A DNA stretch of 64,000 bases from RGIG2134 sp964461115 (GCA_964461115.1 CAYWSX010000008.1:32186-96185); one strand, 5' to 3'; shown: positions 1 to 8,586, counted from the first letter of the stretch. Notes: a model not told the origin generated them from the letters alone. Program-made: numbers and translations.

Positions 1-208
1 CAGACTTTGACGTTCCTATATCACCAAAAGAGCCAAATGTTTCTTCTTTTTTAACAGACGAGATATTATTGAGATTTTTAACTTTGGTAACTAAGCGCTT
101 AAAATCCTCAACATTTGCTGTTTCTTTGCTTGGCGGAAGCTCATTTGCAAGCCCGTAAAATCCTTCCAAAAAATTTTCGTCAAGCTCAAGCGTAAATTTA
201 TCGTTCAT
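1..208 (-). CDS. Unknown protein, N-terminal part only
   Basis: An open frame runs from an ATG at 208 leftward off the window edge, giving the first 69 residues (begins MNDKFTLELDENFLEG). The N-terminus is acidic and lacks a signal peptide or membrane segment; the visible part has a Lys/Asp-rich, probably helical stretch. The Shine-Dalgarno sequence is weak (TTGGA about 8 nt upstream). It reads away from the next gene's stop, so the two minus-strand genes are in tandem with the GHL10-like gene upstream... of neither: the GHL10-like gene starts at 2096 and ends at 255, 46 nt before this start, so both could be co-transcribed. No family recognised. Confidence 0.5.
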   Translation of the reverse strand, partial: MNDKFTLELDENFLEGFYGLANELPPSKETANVEDFKRLVTKVKNLNNISSVKKEETFGSFGDIGTSKS

Positions 209-254
209 TTTTTTCCAATCTTTTTTAAATTAAATTATTAAAATATTTTATATT

Positions 255-2096
255 TTATTTTCTTTTTCTAAACCGTTTTTTTGACGTATTTTTCGAAGTC
301 TCAGGTTTTCCGACAGTTGAAGTCGTCGGTGTATGATTTTTTGTATTAAAAGCACCTGCCATTAAAACATCAAAATATTTGTCTTCTATATGTGCATAAT
401 CAAACATTATAAAACCATTCATGGTTTTTTTACGTGTTTCATGAACCTGGCGAAGCAAATCATCGGTTGAGCCGCCCATAAACGTCACAAACAATCCCGG
501 ATAAACATTTGTAAGGTGTGAAGAATTTTTTTTGATATCATCCATAAGCAGCGAGGCCGTAATTTTATCACAAGTCAAGATAAGCGGCGTCAAACCGTCT
601 ACATAATTGTATACTGTCCAAGTACGCCAATCTTGCATTTTGGTTTCAAGACAACGCTGTCTGTCCGGGAAAATAACTGTGGTTAGCGGGATATGATTTG
701 CTTGTGTAAGTTTTTTAGTTTCTTTTACAAAAGCTGTAATCTTGTCTTGACGATATTTTGCCCATTGATTCCATTCTACCGTGTCTTTTTTTATATCAAC
801 AGGGTCTATGTTATAAATCTTTTTAAAATCCGCACGTGCAAATTCTGTATAACCCCAATTTGTGTTTTCATAGCCTGTGAATTTTGCCTGGATACTTTGC
901 GGATAGCGGATGTAATCAAGATTAATACCATCGGGCTTATATTTTGAAACAATCTCGTTAAGAATCTCTGTCAAATATTGCTGTACAGCAGGGTTTGCAG
1001 GGTCTATAAAATATCCGTTATGCTCAGAAACAGACGCAACCGGTCCGGGAGTATTGAAATTTGCTTTAGTTCTGTTAATCCACTCAGGATGAACATTTAT
1101 AATATTTGTAGGATCATTCGCAGACCATTTGTTGCCTACATAGAATGTTTCAAACCAAATATGAAGCTTCATATCCCGCGCATGAGCCTCACGAACCCAA
1201 ACAGTCAAAGGGTCAAAGCCAATAAACTCTTCTTTTTGATTAGCTACACCGTATTTTTTTAGGACATCTGACGGAAAAATGGTTTTTCCATGAAAATATG
1301 TTTCCAAAAATACATTATTTATGCCTGATTTCTTAAGGCGATCAAGCGTTGCGATAATCTGCGCTTCATCTGTCTCCGTCGGACGAATCCAAACACCTTT
1401 AAATTCGTTAGGGTAGTATGGGAGAGCCGTTTCAATAGCTTTATTCGCCATAGCGCTGGCCATAGAAGCATATTTTTGAACGTCTTTGTCGTCTCTTTCT
1501 GCGCGCTTGAGGTACTGTTTGGCTTTCTTCAAATATTCTTCCGTTTCGCGACGGTCATAGCAAGGATTGTTCATCTCATAATAGTGCATTATAGAAAGAA
1601 CTTCCTTAATTTTTTCTTCTGCACCAAAAATAAAGCTGTCAGGAGTTATGTAGGTTTTTACAATCATATTTTGCTTATCAACAAAAACTTTGGTACCGAC
1701 AGTAATATTTTCGTTAATCCAGTTTTTTGCATTTCCGTGACCGCTTATTACAAAACCATTTACGGGAATTACGGAGTCTGCACCATAGATTTGTGTCACT
1801 ATTCCATTCACTACAATTGCTTCGGAGCCGAATTCATTTGTCGCAGTTCTGTCCCCGTATTCACGAGTGTAGATGATAAGCTGATTTGAGCCTCTTTGTC
1901 CGGGATAAAAAGCTCCTGACGCATTATTAGCTATCGTTGGGTTTATTTTATCGATTTTTTTTGAAGATTCTTTGTAAATAACTTCTTGAGGATTTATCGG
2001 CGTTTGATTATCTAAAATCGAGCCTTGTGCAAGGGCTTTTAGAGCGCCCGCGCACACAATAAATGCTATTAGTGCCGTGTACAGTAATTTTTTCAT
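255..2096 (-). CDS. Secreted GHL10/DUF187-type glycosyl hydrolase-like protein
   Basis: 613 aa with a clear signal peptide (MKKLLYTALIAFIVCAGALKALA, cleaved near residue 24). Residues ~230-560 match the GHL10 (DUF187, YngK-like) TIM-barrel family: FKGVWIRPTETD, then a 'SGINNVFLETYFHG' strand, 'FDPLTVWVREAHARDMKLHIWFETF', and 'PDGINLDYIRYP', the family's conserved active-site-like region. The ~200-residue N-terminal region is of unknown fold and the C-terminus is basic and Ser/Thr/Lys-rich. Proteins of this family are predicted to act on cell-wall or extracellular glycans, but the substrate is unknown. The gene is monocistronic or the first of a two-gene unit with the partial gene at 1-208. 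Confidence 0.85.
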   Translation of the reverse strand: MKKLLYTALIAFIVCAGALKALAQGSILDNQTPINPQEVIYKESSKKIDKINPTIANNASGAFYPGQRGSNQLIIYTREYGDRTATNEFGSEAIVVNGIVTQIYGADSVIPVNGFVISGHGNAKNWINENITVGTKVFVDKQNMIVKTYITPDSFIFGAEEKIKEVLSIMHYYEMNNPCYDRRETEEYLKKAKQYLKRAERDDKDVQKYASMASAMANKAIETALPYYPNEFKGVWIRPTETDEAQIIATLDRLKKSGINNVFLETYFHGKTIFPSDVLKKYGVANQKEEFIGFDPLTVWVREAHARDMKLHIWFETFYVGNKWSANDPTNIINVHPEWINRTKANFNTPGPVASVSEHNGYFIDPANPAVQQYLTEILNEIVSKYKPDGINLDYIRYPQSIQAKFTGYENTNWGYTEFARADFKKIYNIDPVDIKKDTVEWNQWAKYRQDKITAFVKETKKLTQANHIPLTTVIFPDRQRCLETKMQDWRTWTVYNYVDGLTPLILTCDKITASLLMDDIKKNSSHLTNVYPGLFVTFMGGSTDDLLRQVHETRKKTMNGFIMFDYAHIEDKYFDVLMAGAFNTKNHTPTTSTVGKPETSKNTSKKRFRKRK

Positions 2097-2310
2097 ATTA
2101 TCATTTTATACCTGATTTGAAAGATTGATATCCTTAATATTGCCTATTTTTTTAGCTTTATTTTAGAATTATTGTATGCGAAATAATATTTGAAGCCAGT
2201 TTTTTACAAAAATTAGAATTTTACCCGCTTTTTGCGAATTTCCTTTGATTAATAAGTTTTTTTATTATAAATTATATTTACGTACAAAATTAGAAATAGA
2301 GAGAAACATT

Positions 2311-4095
2311 ATGCAAATTACATCGATGAAAAGCCATAACTGCGGAACAATAAGAGGAACAGACAAAGACGCGGAAGTAAAATTATCAGGCTGGGTTTCA
2401 ACAATCAGAGACTTAGGCGGAATTATTTTTGCTGAATTGAGGGATCGTTCAGGATTTTTTCAAATTGTTGCCGACCCGCAAATTAACCCCGAAGTTCACA
2501 AAGTATTTGAAACTTTGAAAAGCGAATACGTTGTAACTGTTGAAGGAAAAGTTTCAATCCGTCCGGAAGAGACTTTCAACCCTAAATACCCTACTGGCGA
2601 AGTTGAAATGTATCCTGACAAAATTACTATTCTTTCAAAATCAGAAACTCTTCCGTTTGTACTTGAAGATGAAAACGTTTCTGAAGATGTACGTTTAAAA
2701 TACCGCTACTTAGACATCAGACGTGATTCTATGCTCGGCAAACTTCAATTGAGACACAAAATCGTTGCCGCTATCAGAAATTTCTTAAATGACCAAGATT
2801 TTATGGAAGTTGAAACTCCAATTCTCATAAACACCAGCCCTGAGGGCGCAAGAGACTATCTGGTTCCTTCAAGAGTGCACGAAGGTAAATTTTACGCACT
2901 TCCGCAATCTCCTCAAATTTTCAAACAATTGTTGATGGTTGGCGGGGTAGAAAAATATTATCAAATCGCAAAATGCTTCCGTGATGAAGACTTGAGAGCA
3001 GATAGACAGCCTGAATTTACACAAGTTGACCTTGAAATGTCTTTTGTTGAACAAAATGACATTATCAAAATGGTTGAAGGGCTTATCGTTGAGTCATTCA
3101 AGCAAGCAAATGTTGAAGTCAAACCTCCTTTCAAAAGAATTACATACAAAGATGCCATGGAAAAATACGGTTCAGACAAACCTGACACACGTTTCGGAAT
3201 GGAATTGTTTGATATTTCAGATATCTTGATGAATTCAACTTTTGACGCTGTAAAAGAAGTTCTTGAAAACGGCGGATCAGCGCGCGCACTTAAAGTTGAA
3301 GGTATTGCAAATTATTCCAGAAAAGAAATGGATGATATCAGAAACCTTGCAATTTCATACGGCGCAAAGGGTCTTGCTTGGGTAACGTTTATGGAAGACG
3401 GCACCGTCAAATCACCTATTCTTAAATTCCTCGGCGAAGAGCAAATTCAACAATTCAAAGAACGCTCAAATGCTAAAGACGGCGATATCGTGTTTATTAT
3501 CGCAGATAAATCTAAACTCGTATTCGATGTTTTGGGCAGATTGAGACTTCACTTCGGTGAAAAACTCGGTTTGATTGACAAAGACGCGCATGATTTGCTT
3601 TGGGTAGTTGATTTTCCAATGTTTGAATACTCGGAAGAAGCACAGCGCTATATGTCGGTTCACCACCCGTTCACATCTCCGAATCTTGAAGATATCGACA
3701 AAATGGAGAACGATCCTGCAAATTGCCGCTCTGTTGCATATGACATTATATATAACGGAAACGAACTCGGCGGTGGCAGCGTAAGAATCCACAACAGCGA
3801 ACTTCAAAAACGTGTGTTCAAAGCTCTCGGGCTTTCAGACGAAGACGTTAAAGAAAAATTTGAATATCTTGTAAATGCATTCAAGTACGGAACACCTCCT
3901 CACGCCGGTCTTGCAATCGGCTTGGACAGATTGGTTGCGCTTCTTGCCAGAACAGACAGTATTCGTGATGTAATCGCGTTCCCTAAAAACTCAAACGCAA
4001 AATGTTTGATGACTGACGCTCCGGGACATGCTTCCGAAGAACAGTTGAGAGAATTGCATTTGAAATTAAGAGAAAGACCGATGTCTAACAAATAA
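2311..4095 (+). CDS. aspS: Aspartyl-tRNA synthetase
   Basis: Charges tRNA-Asp with aspartate in the cytoplasm. 594 aa, the usual bacterial length: N-terminal OB-fold anticodon-binding domain (~1-105, 'VKLSGWVSTIRDLGGIIFAELRDRSG'), class II catalytic core with motif 2 region 'YQIAKCFRDEDLRADRQPEFTQVDLEMSF', the bacterial insertion (GAD) domain in the middle, and motif 3 'GLAIGLDRLVALLA' near the end. An upstream TTG at 2245 extends the frame but gives an implausible N-terminus; the ATG at 2311 fits the family. Because GatB is also encoded here (38999), this AspRS may be non-discriminating and also make Asp-tRNA-Asn; that is inference. Followed by a strong terminator. Confidence 0.97.
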   Translation: MQITSMKSHNCGTIRGTDKDAEVKLSGWVSTIRDLGGIIFAELRDRSGFFQIVADPQINPEVHKVFETLKSEYVVTVEGKVSIRPEETFNPKYPTGEVEMYPDKITILSKSETLPFVLEDENVSEDVRLKYRYLDIRRDSMLGKLQLRHKIVAAIRNFLNDQDFMEVETPILINTSPEGARDYLVPSRVHEGKFYALPQSPQIFKQLLMVGGVEKYYQIAKCFRDEDLRADRQPEFTQVDLEMSFVEQNDIIKMVEGLIVESFKQANVEVKPPFKRITYKDAMEKYGSDKPDTRFGMELFDISDILMNSTFDAVKEVLENGGSARALKVEGIANYSRKEMDDIRNLAISYGAKGLAWVTFMEDGTVKSPILKFLGEEQIQQFKERSNAKDGDIVFIIADKSKLVFDVLGRLRLHFGEKLGLIDKDAHDLLWVVDFPMFEYSEEAQRYMSVHHPFTSPNLEDIDKMENDPANCRSVAYDIIYNGNELGGGSVRIHNSELQKRVFKALGLSDEDVKEKFEYLVNAFKYGTPPHAGLAIGLDRLVALLARTDSIRDVIAFPKNSNAKCLMTDAPGHASEEQLRELHLKLRERPMSNK

Positions 4096-4107
4096 TTTTC
4101 TAAAATT

Positions 4108-4150
4108 TAAAAAGCACGTCCTGAGAGAATTTCCAGGATGTGCTTTTTTA
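4108..4150 (+). terminator. Rho-independent terminator after aspS
   Basis: Inverted repeat AAAGCACGTCCTG / CAGGATGTGCTTT with one G-T wobble-type mismatch and a T6 run, starting 12 nt after the aspS stop. Confidence 0.85.
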
Positions 4151-4424
4151 TGCATACATTCGATTGTAAACAAATATTAACATTTTATGGTTTTTTTATA
4201 TACAAAAGAGCAATTTTTTATATAAAAAATTGTTTATATAAGAGTAAGAGAAAAACACTAAGACGGTTGAGACCCGCATATATAGAGACATTGAGAGAAA
4301 CGAAAATTTACATTATATTTTTTTAACACACCACACACACACTTCACACTAAACGAGGAATGCAAAAAATTTTCATTCCAAAGAGCCCCTCAAAAGGCTC
4401 TTTTTTTTGTCTAAATTTAGACAA
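4151..4424 (+). other. AT-rich intergenic region ending in a plus-strand terminator; possible small RNA
   Basis: No convincing gene. It holds (CA)n-like sequence near 4327-4345, a small inverted repeat GGAATG/CATTCC at 4357-4379, and a strong terminator at 4380-4409 (AAGAGCC CCTCAAAA GGCTC plus T8) whose U-run lies on the plus strand. No plus-strand gene ends nearby after the aspS terminator, so either read-through is caught here or a short untranslated RNA ends here. A 14-bp perfect palindrome GTCTAAATTTAGAC (4409-4422) abuts the stop of the next, minus-strand gene. Confidence 0.4.
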
Positions 4425-5117
4425 TTATTTTATTTTAAACTCTCTGTTCATAACAAATTCATAAGCGCATGTTACGCCGCTATTATTGCGGACACAGGTT
4501 TTTAAGTTTTCGTATGGTGTTCCCGCGCCGCCCATAGGGCTTAGTTGGTTGTAAAAAGGATTGTAGTTAAGTAAAAATATGTCACGCCCAAGAACATTAG
4601 GTGGCTTTGTTCCGTTTACATCAATATAAACAATATTTTTGGATGTATAGTCAATGGTAGAAAGGTCAAACCAGCTTCCGAAAGCGACAAGCGCATTGTC
4701 CGGAGTGGTAAAAGCAACTGCATTATCAATTCTTCCGTTAAATAATTTTCCGCCAAGCTCTTTGACTCGAGGGTGTTCGCAACTTTTTACATTATTGAAA
4801 TATAGACAGTCTTTTCGAGGCATAAGCGACATTTTAAAATATTTTTTATAAATCTCAAAATCATCGTCGTTATTCACCGACTGCCAGGTTTTAGTCTCAG
4901 AATTGTATAGCGGTTCGCCGTTTGCACGCGAAACCGAGTTTACCGACTGAATTTCATTGTAAGTTTTGTAGAAAATTGCCAAAAATTTCCTGTCATTAAT
5001 TTTATTTAGCAAAACAGGGACAAACATGAGCATAATTATGCCCAAAATAAGCATTGCCAATAGGACTTCTGCCATAGTAAACGCGGGGGATTGATTACTT
5101 TTCACACTTAACCTCAT
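4425..5117 (-). CDS. Type IV pilin/pseudopilin-like protein
   Basis: 230 aa. N-terminal class III signal: short basic leader MRLSVKSNQSPA, then cleavage site A|FTMAEVLLAMLILGIIMLMFVPVLL, with the conserved Glu at mature position 5 and a ~20-residue hydrophobic helix. Cleaved by prepilin peptidase and assembled in the inner membrane. The globular part contains 'DCLYFNNVKSCEHPRVKELGG', a 'DVNGTKPPNVLGRDIFLL' motif shared with the other prepilins of this window, and paired Cys near the C-terminus. Preceded by GGAAAAGAG, a good Shine-Dalgarno. Unlike three of its paralogues it has no homopolymer in its leader. Exact role (minor pilin, secretion pseudopilin, competence) is not determinable here. 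Confidence 0.85.
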   Translation of the reverse strand: MRLSVKSNQSPAFTMAEVLLAMLILGIIMLMFVPVLLNKINDRKFLAIFYKTYNEIQSVNSVSRANGEPLYNSETKTWQSVNNDDDFEIYKKYFKMSLMPRKDCLYFNNVKSCEHPRVKELGGKLFNGRIDNAVAFTTPDNALVAFGSWFDLSTIDYTSKNIVYIDVNGTKPPNVLGRDIFLLNYNPFYNQLSPMGGAGTPYENLKTCVRNNSGVTCAYEFVMNREFKIK

Positions 5118-5223
5118 ATTCTCTTTTCCGTTGCAATTATATTTTATTTTGCAAGTTTTAGCAAGAATTTAATTTTTGTTATATCATATTTTTGTAACCC
5201 ACCGCCGAAACAGGAATTTAAGA

Positions 5224-7017
5224 ATGAATAACAAAAAATTGAGAAATATAGCTATTATCGCCCACGTTGACCACGGGAAAACCACAATGGTAGACTGCAT
5301 GTTACAGCAAAGCGGCGTTTTCCGTGAAAACCAGCAAGTGCAGGAACGCGTTTTAGACAGCAACGACCTTGAAAAAGAAAGAGGGATTACAATCCTCTCT
5401 AAAAATATTTCAATCAACTACAAAGACCACAAAATCAACGTCGTAGACACGCCTGGTCACGCAGATTTTGGCGGAGAGGTTGAACGTGTTCTCGGTATGG
5501 TTGACGGTGCGCTTCTTATTGTTGACGCAGCTGAAGGACCTATGCCTCAAACAAGATTTGTACTTTCAAAAGCACTTGAACTCGGAATCCGCGTAATGGT
5601 AGTCGTAAACAAAATCGACAAACCTGCAGCTGACCCTCATGGCGCATTAGATAAAGTTTTTGATTTATTTACAGAACTCACGGAAGACGAGTACTTGCTC
5701 GATTTTCCATACGTTTTTGCAAGCAGCTTAAACGGCTACGCGAAAAAAGAATTAGAAGACAAATCCGAAGATATTACACCGCTTTTGGACGCAATTTTAG
5801 AATACATCAAAGCTCCTGAAGGGGACAAAGACGCAACATTGCAATTTCAAGCTACTACCTTGGACTACAACGAATACGTGGGCAGAATTGTTGTCGGACG
5901 TCTCGTTAACGGCGAAATTAAGTCACAACAGCAAGTTACGCTTATCAAAGCTGACGGCTCAACTGAGCGCGGAAAAGTTGCTAAACTATACGGGTTTGAA
6001 GATTTGGGCAGAGTCGAAATTCAAGAAGCATCAGCGGGGGATATCGTTGGTATTGCAGGGTTTTCAGAAATCCAAATCGGAGAAACTCTTTCCAGCCTTG
6101 ACAATCCACAGGCGTTGCCTTTGATTACCGTTGATGAACCTACTTTACAGATGAATTTCTCTGTAAATAACAGCCCTTTTGCAGGGACAGAAGGAAAATT
6201 TGTAACCAGCCGCCAAATCAGAAAAAGACTTTATAACGAGCTTGAAAAAAACGTAAGTTTGCGTGTTGAAGATACCGAAAACACTGATGTTTTCAGAGTA
6301 AGCGGCAGAGGCGAGCTTCATTTGAGTATTTTGATTGAAACAATGCGTCGTGAAGGATACGAATTCCAGGTTTCTAAGCCTCAAGTTATTTTCAAAACCA
6401 TAGATGAACAGCAGCACGAACCATATGAAAACTTAATGGTTGATGTTCCTGAAGAATACGCAGGAAGCTGTATTGAACGTCTTGCAGGCAGAAAAGCCGA
6501 AATGCAAACTATGCAGGTATCGGGAAACCGCACACATATGACATTTATCATTCCCGCACGCGGACTAATCGGTTTCCGAAGCGAATTTATCCGTATGACA
6601 CGCGGCGAAGGTATTATGTACCACACTTATAACTCTTATAAGCCTTATGCGGGCGACATTGCACGCCAAAGAAACGGTTCTCTCGTTGCATTTGAGGATG
6701 GAGAGGCTATCCCATACGCTCTTGCATTATTTGAGGACAGAGGAACATTCTTTATTCCGCCGAAAACCAAAGTATATCGCGGCATGATTGTTGGCGAATG
6801 CAACAGACTGCAAGACATTGCGGTAAACGTATGCAAAACGAAAAAACTCACAAACATGAGAAGCGCAACAGCGGATGTAATGGTGACCTTGCAAGCTGTT
6901 CGCCAAATGTCGCTTGAAGATTGCCTTGAATATATTGAAGAAGACGAACTTGTTGAAATCACACCTGAAAATGTAAGAATTCGTAAGGCAAACCTCGTTA
7001 AGCTGCGCTTGAACTAA
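5224..7017 (+). CDS. typA: Ribosome-associated GTPase TypA/BipA
   Basis: 598 aa translational GTPase of the EF-G/LepA superfamily that binds the 70S ribosome and supports growth and ribosome assembly under stress. G1 'AHVDHGKTT' (residues ~11-19), switch I 'RGITI', G3 'DTPGHADFGGEVERVL', G4 'NKID' are all present, followed by domain II, an EF-G-like domain V and the BipA-specific C-terminal domain ('RSATADVMVTLQ'). The frame is open from 5176 but ATG 5224 is preceded by AGGAA at 9 nt and gives the family N-terminus. A weak hairpin (TTGTAT/ATACAA followed by T5) at 7050-7075 may terminate it. Confidence 0.96.
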   Translation: MNNKKLRNIAIIAHVDHGKTTMVDCMLQQSGVFRENQQVQERVLDSNDLEKERGITILSKNISINYKDHKINVVDTPGHADFGGEVERVLGMVDGALLIVDAAEGPMPQTRFVLSKALELGIRVMVVVNKIDKPAADPHGALDKVFDLFTELTEDEYLLDFPYVFASSLNGYAKKELEDKSEDITPLLDAILEYIKAPEGDKDATLQFQATTLDYNEYVGRIVVGRLVNGEIKSQQQVTLIKADGSTERGKVAKLYGFEDLGRVEIQEASAGDIVGIAGFSEIQIGETLSSLDNPQALPLITVDEPTLQMNFSVNNSPFAGTEGKFVTSRQIRKRLYNELEKNVSLRVEDTENTDVFRVSGRGELHLSILIETMRREGYEFQVSKPQVIFKTIDEQQHEPYENLMVDVPEEYAGSCIERLAGRKAEMQTMQVSGNRTHMTFIIPARGLIGFRSEFIRMTRGEGIMYHTYNSYKPYAGDIARQRNGSLVAFEDGEAIPYALALFEDRGTFFIPPKTKVYRGMIVGECNRLQDIAVNVCKTKKLTNMRSATADVMVTLQAVRQMSLEDCLEYIEEDELVEITPENVRIRKANLVKLRLN

Positions 7018-7144
7018 ATTTTCAGTTTAATTTCACCCAAAACACTTGTATTATCTGTGATACAACCCTTTTTGTGTGCCAATTGGCGGTCGACAAGCTG
7101 TTTTTGACGATATATATTAAAAGCAAGAGAAATATCGGGAAAAA

Positions 7145-7360
7145 ATGAAAATGTATAGTAAAGAATTCATCAAAAAAATTCAACGGATAACAAAAGAAAG
7201 ATTTGAAACCGAAGTCTTAATGAGAATATTAATAAAATGTATGGAAGATGAAAATGACTTAAAACCGTATGACCAAGAGGTTCTTTCTCAAATCATATAT
7301 AAAAAATTAATCTTTTTGAAAGAGGATATTAATTGGTTGAATTTGGAATTGAAAATATAG
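7145..7360 (+). CDS. Small hypothetical protein (71 aa)
   Basis: 71 aa, charged, predicted fully helical (MKMYSKEFIKKIQRITKE...), no signal peptide or Cys. Codon use is like its neighbours, with CGGGA upstream of the ATG at only ~5 nt, a modest ribosome site. It stands alone between typA and the repeat block; no family recognised. It could be a real small protein or chance ORF; the amphipathic Ile/Leu/Lys/Glu pattern favours a real one. Confidence 0.5.
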   Translation: MKMYSKEFIKKIQRITKERFETEVLMRILIKCMEDENDLKPYDQEVLSQIIYKKLIFLKEDINWLNLELKI

Positions 7361-7428
7361 GTCACTGAATTGACAAGATACTTGCCGGGTGACCCTCTTT
7401 TTCAATATAAGAGCCAAGAATTTAAGCC

Positions 7429-7458
7429 GGAAAGACCCTGAAACAAGTTCAGGGTGAC
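7429..7458 (-). repeat. 30-nt palindromic repeat, copy 1
   Basis: Minus-strand reading GTCACCCTGAACTTGTTTCA + GGGTCTTTCC. The inner hairpin ACCCTGAA/TTCAGGGT is intact. Member of a four-copy REP-like family in this block. Confidence 0.8.
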
Positions 7459-7501
7459 AGCAGAATATAATTACCAAAAGAAAAGCACCATTATTTTTCA
7501 C

Positions 7502-7531
7502 GTCATCCTGAATTTATTTCAGGATCTTTCC
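7502..7531 (+). repeat. 30-nt palindromic repeat, copy 2
   Basis: Plus-strand GTCATCCTGAATTTATTTCA + GGATCTTTCC. Inner stem ATCCTGAA/TTCAGGAT; the base pairs that differ from copy 1 change on both sides, keeping the hairpin. Confidence 0.8.
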
Positions 7532-7580
7532 AGCTAGAAGCGACATTTTGCGCTAGAAAAAATATTATATAAAGATTTAT

Positions 7581-7840
7581 GCTTTACTTTGCGGTTGTGC
7601 CGCCCTGACGCGTCAGCGTCTTGAAAAGCGCCAAATGTCAAACGAAGTCGAGGGGGTGCGGGGGTGAAGCCCCTGCCATAAGTACGCCTAGAGAGAGTGA
7701 CTATTTCGGTGTAAAATCAGCCGCAGCTTGTCGCGGTGATTTTGGGTTGAAATAGTTTACTCTCTTTAACGCCAGCGTTTTTTTCTTCTTTGGTTACTTT
7801 TTTCTTTTTCATCGCAAGAAAAAGAAGAAAGTAACAGAAA
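7581..7840 (+). repeat. Structured repeat element, left copy (E1)
   Basis: Begins CTTTGCGGTTGTGCCGCCCT, has GACGCGTCAGCGTCTTGAAA, then GTCGAGGGGGTGCGGGGG and CCCCTGC, GTACGCCTA, a long imperfect hairpin H1 (7691-7768, outer stem GAGAGAGT/ACTCTCTT) and a second hairpin H2 (7794-7834, arms TTACTTTTTTCTTTTTC and GAAAAAGAAGAAAGTAA, loop ATCGCAA). The same parts occur in inverse orientation at 8101-8356. No protein is encoded. Confidence 0.8.
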
Positions 7841-7876
7841 AATTAATTACTCTTTAACATTCACACACACAAAGCT

Positions 7877-7906
7877 GGAAAGATGCTGAAACAAGTTCAG
7901 CATGAC
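7877..7906 (-). repeat. 30-nt palindromic repeat, copy 3
   Basis: Minus-strand reading GTCATGCTGAACTTGTTTCA + GCATCTTTCC, identical to copy 4 over all 30 nt and in the opposite orientation. Confidence 0.8.
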
Positions 7907-7985
7907 AGTTTGGCGTTCATGGTGGCAGTTGGATTTAATGGCTTTAAAATAACTCCCAAAAAGAAAAAATACCATTATCTTTCAC

Positions 7986-8015
7986 GTCATGCTGAACTTG
8001 TTTCAGCATCTTTCC
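7986..8015 (+). repeat. 30-nt palindromic repeat, copy 4
   Basis: Plus-strand GTCATGCTGAACTTGTTTCA + GCATCTTTCC. With copy 3 it forms a 30-bp inverted repeat separated by 79 nt. Confidence 0.8.
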
Positions 8016-8100
8016 GGTGTCGTGACTCACTCTCAGACTTGAAGATAACAGTTTAACACTCATGATAGTGACTTTATTCCTGAATCTTGGAATTTATTCT

Positions 8101-8356
8101 TGTTCATTTTCTCTTTTTGTTGCGACCCAAAAAGAGAAAACGAACCAAAAGAGAAAAAACGCTGTTCGTTATGGAGAGTAATGTTTTCAACGGAAAATTA
8201 CAGCCACAAGGTCTGCTAATTTTCAGCCGAAAACATAACTCTCCTTAGGCGTACTCAAAGCAGGGGCTTTGCCCCCGCACCCCCTCGACTTATTTTGAAA
8301 GTTTGGCGCTTTTCAAGACGCTTACGCGTCAGGGCGGCACAGCCGCAAAGGCTTTA
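8101..8356 (-). repeat. Structured repeat element, right inverted copy (E2)
   Basis: Read on the minus strand it repeats E1: CTTTGCGGCTGTGCCGCCCT, GACGCGTAAGCGTCTTGAAA, GTCGAGGGGGTGCGGGGG, AAAGCCCCTGC, GTACGCCTA, hairpin H1 (8173-8244, outer stem GGAGAGT/ACTCTCC) and hairpin H2 (8102-8145, loop GGTCGCAA). Stem sequences differ from E1 but pairing is kept. Confidence 0.8.
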
Positions 8357-8424
8357 CACGAAGTTTTTGCAAATCCTCCTTCATCTTTTTTAACAATAAC
8401 CCCTTTCAGGCGCAAATTTTCCTA

Positions 8425-8453
8425 TTGACGGTTTTTTATGTTAGCGGTAAAGT
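8425..8453 (+). promoter_or_regulatory. Predicted sigma-70-type promoter of the Trp-attenuated gene
   Basis: TTGACG (8425-8430), 17-nt spacer, TAAAGT (8448-8453). A start about 7 nt downstream would fall at or next to the leader-peptide ATG at 8460, so the leader would be nearly leaderless; a start further upstream is also possible. Confidence 0.5.
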
Positions 8454-8459
8454 AAAACT

Positions 8460-8510
8460 ATGAAAAACTCAAAAAATTTAAATGTTAATAACCTCTGGTG
8501 GCGCCTGTAA
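8460..8510 (+). CDS. Tryptophan leader peptide (16 aa)
   Basis: Reads MKNSKNLNVNNLWWRL then TAA. Tandem UGG UGG codons (8496-8501) four codons before the stop are the hallmark of trp-operon leader peptides (compare ...GWWRTS in E. coli TrpL). The ribosome stalled at these codons would cover segment A (8503-8509) of the downstream hairpin set. No strong Shine-Dalgarno is seen. Role by analogy: senses charged tRNA-Trp; the peptide itself has no product function. Confidence 0.75.
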   Translation: MKNSKNLNVNNLWWRL

Positions 8511-8586
8511 TACGTACAGGCCTTTAATAGTGTTGTTTTAACATCAATTTATAATTTAAGCCTGTACAAATTCGTACAGGTTTTTT
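8503..8586 (+). promoter_or_regulatory. Trp-type transcription attenuator (mutually exclusive hairpins)
   Basis: A:B pause hairpin GCCTGTA-ATACG-TACAGGC (8503-8521). C:D terminator CCTGTAC-AAATTC-GTACAGG followed by T6 (8561-8586). B (GTACAGG, 8514-8520) is perfectly complementary to C (CCTGTAC, 8561-8567), giving a 7-bp antiterminator. The leader stop codon lies in A. Ribosome stalling at Trp codons frees B to pair with C (read-through); fast translation lets C:D form (termination). The layout matches the classical 1:2/2:3/3:4 scheme. Confidence 0.8.

Larger units (their letters stand above)
7361..8459. repeat. Gene-free repeat block (palindromic repeats plus two inverted structured repeats)
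   Basis: About 1.1 kb with no plausible gene. In order: palindrome copy 1 (7429, minus), copy 2 (7502, plus), structured element E1 (7581-7840, plus), copy 3 (7877, minus), copy 4 (7986, plus), structured element E2 (8101-8356, minus). Individual parts are listed separately. The block separates typA/orf71 from the Trp-attenuated gene. Confidence 0.8.

Noticed and set aside
4138..4326. Possible 62-aa ORF after aspS
   Set aside because: Overlaps the aspS terminator; low-complexity composition and no ribosome site.
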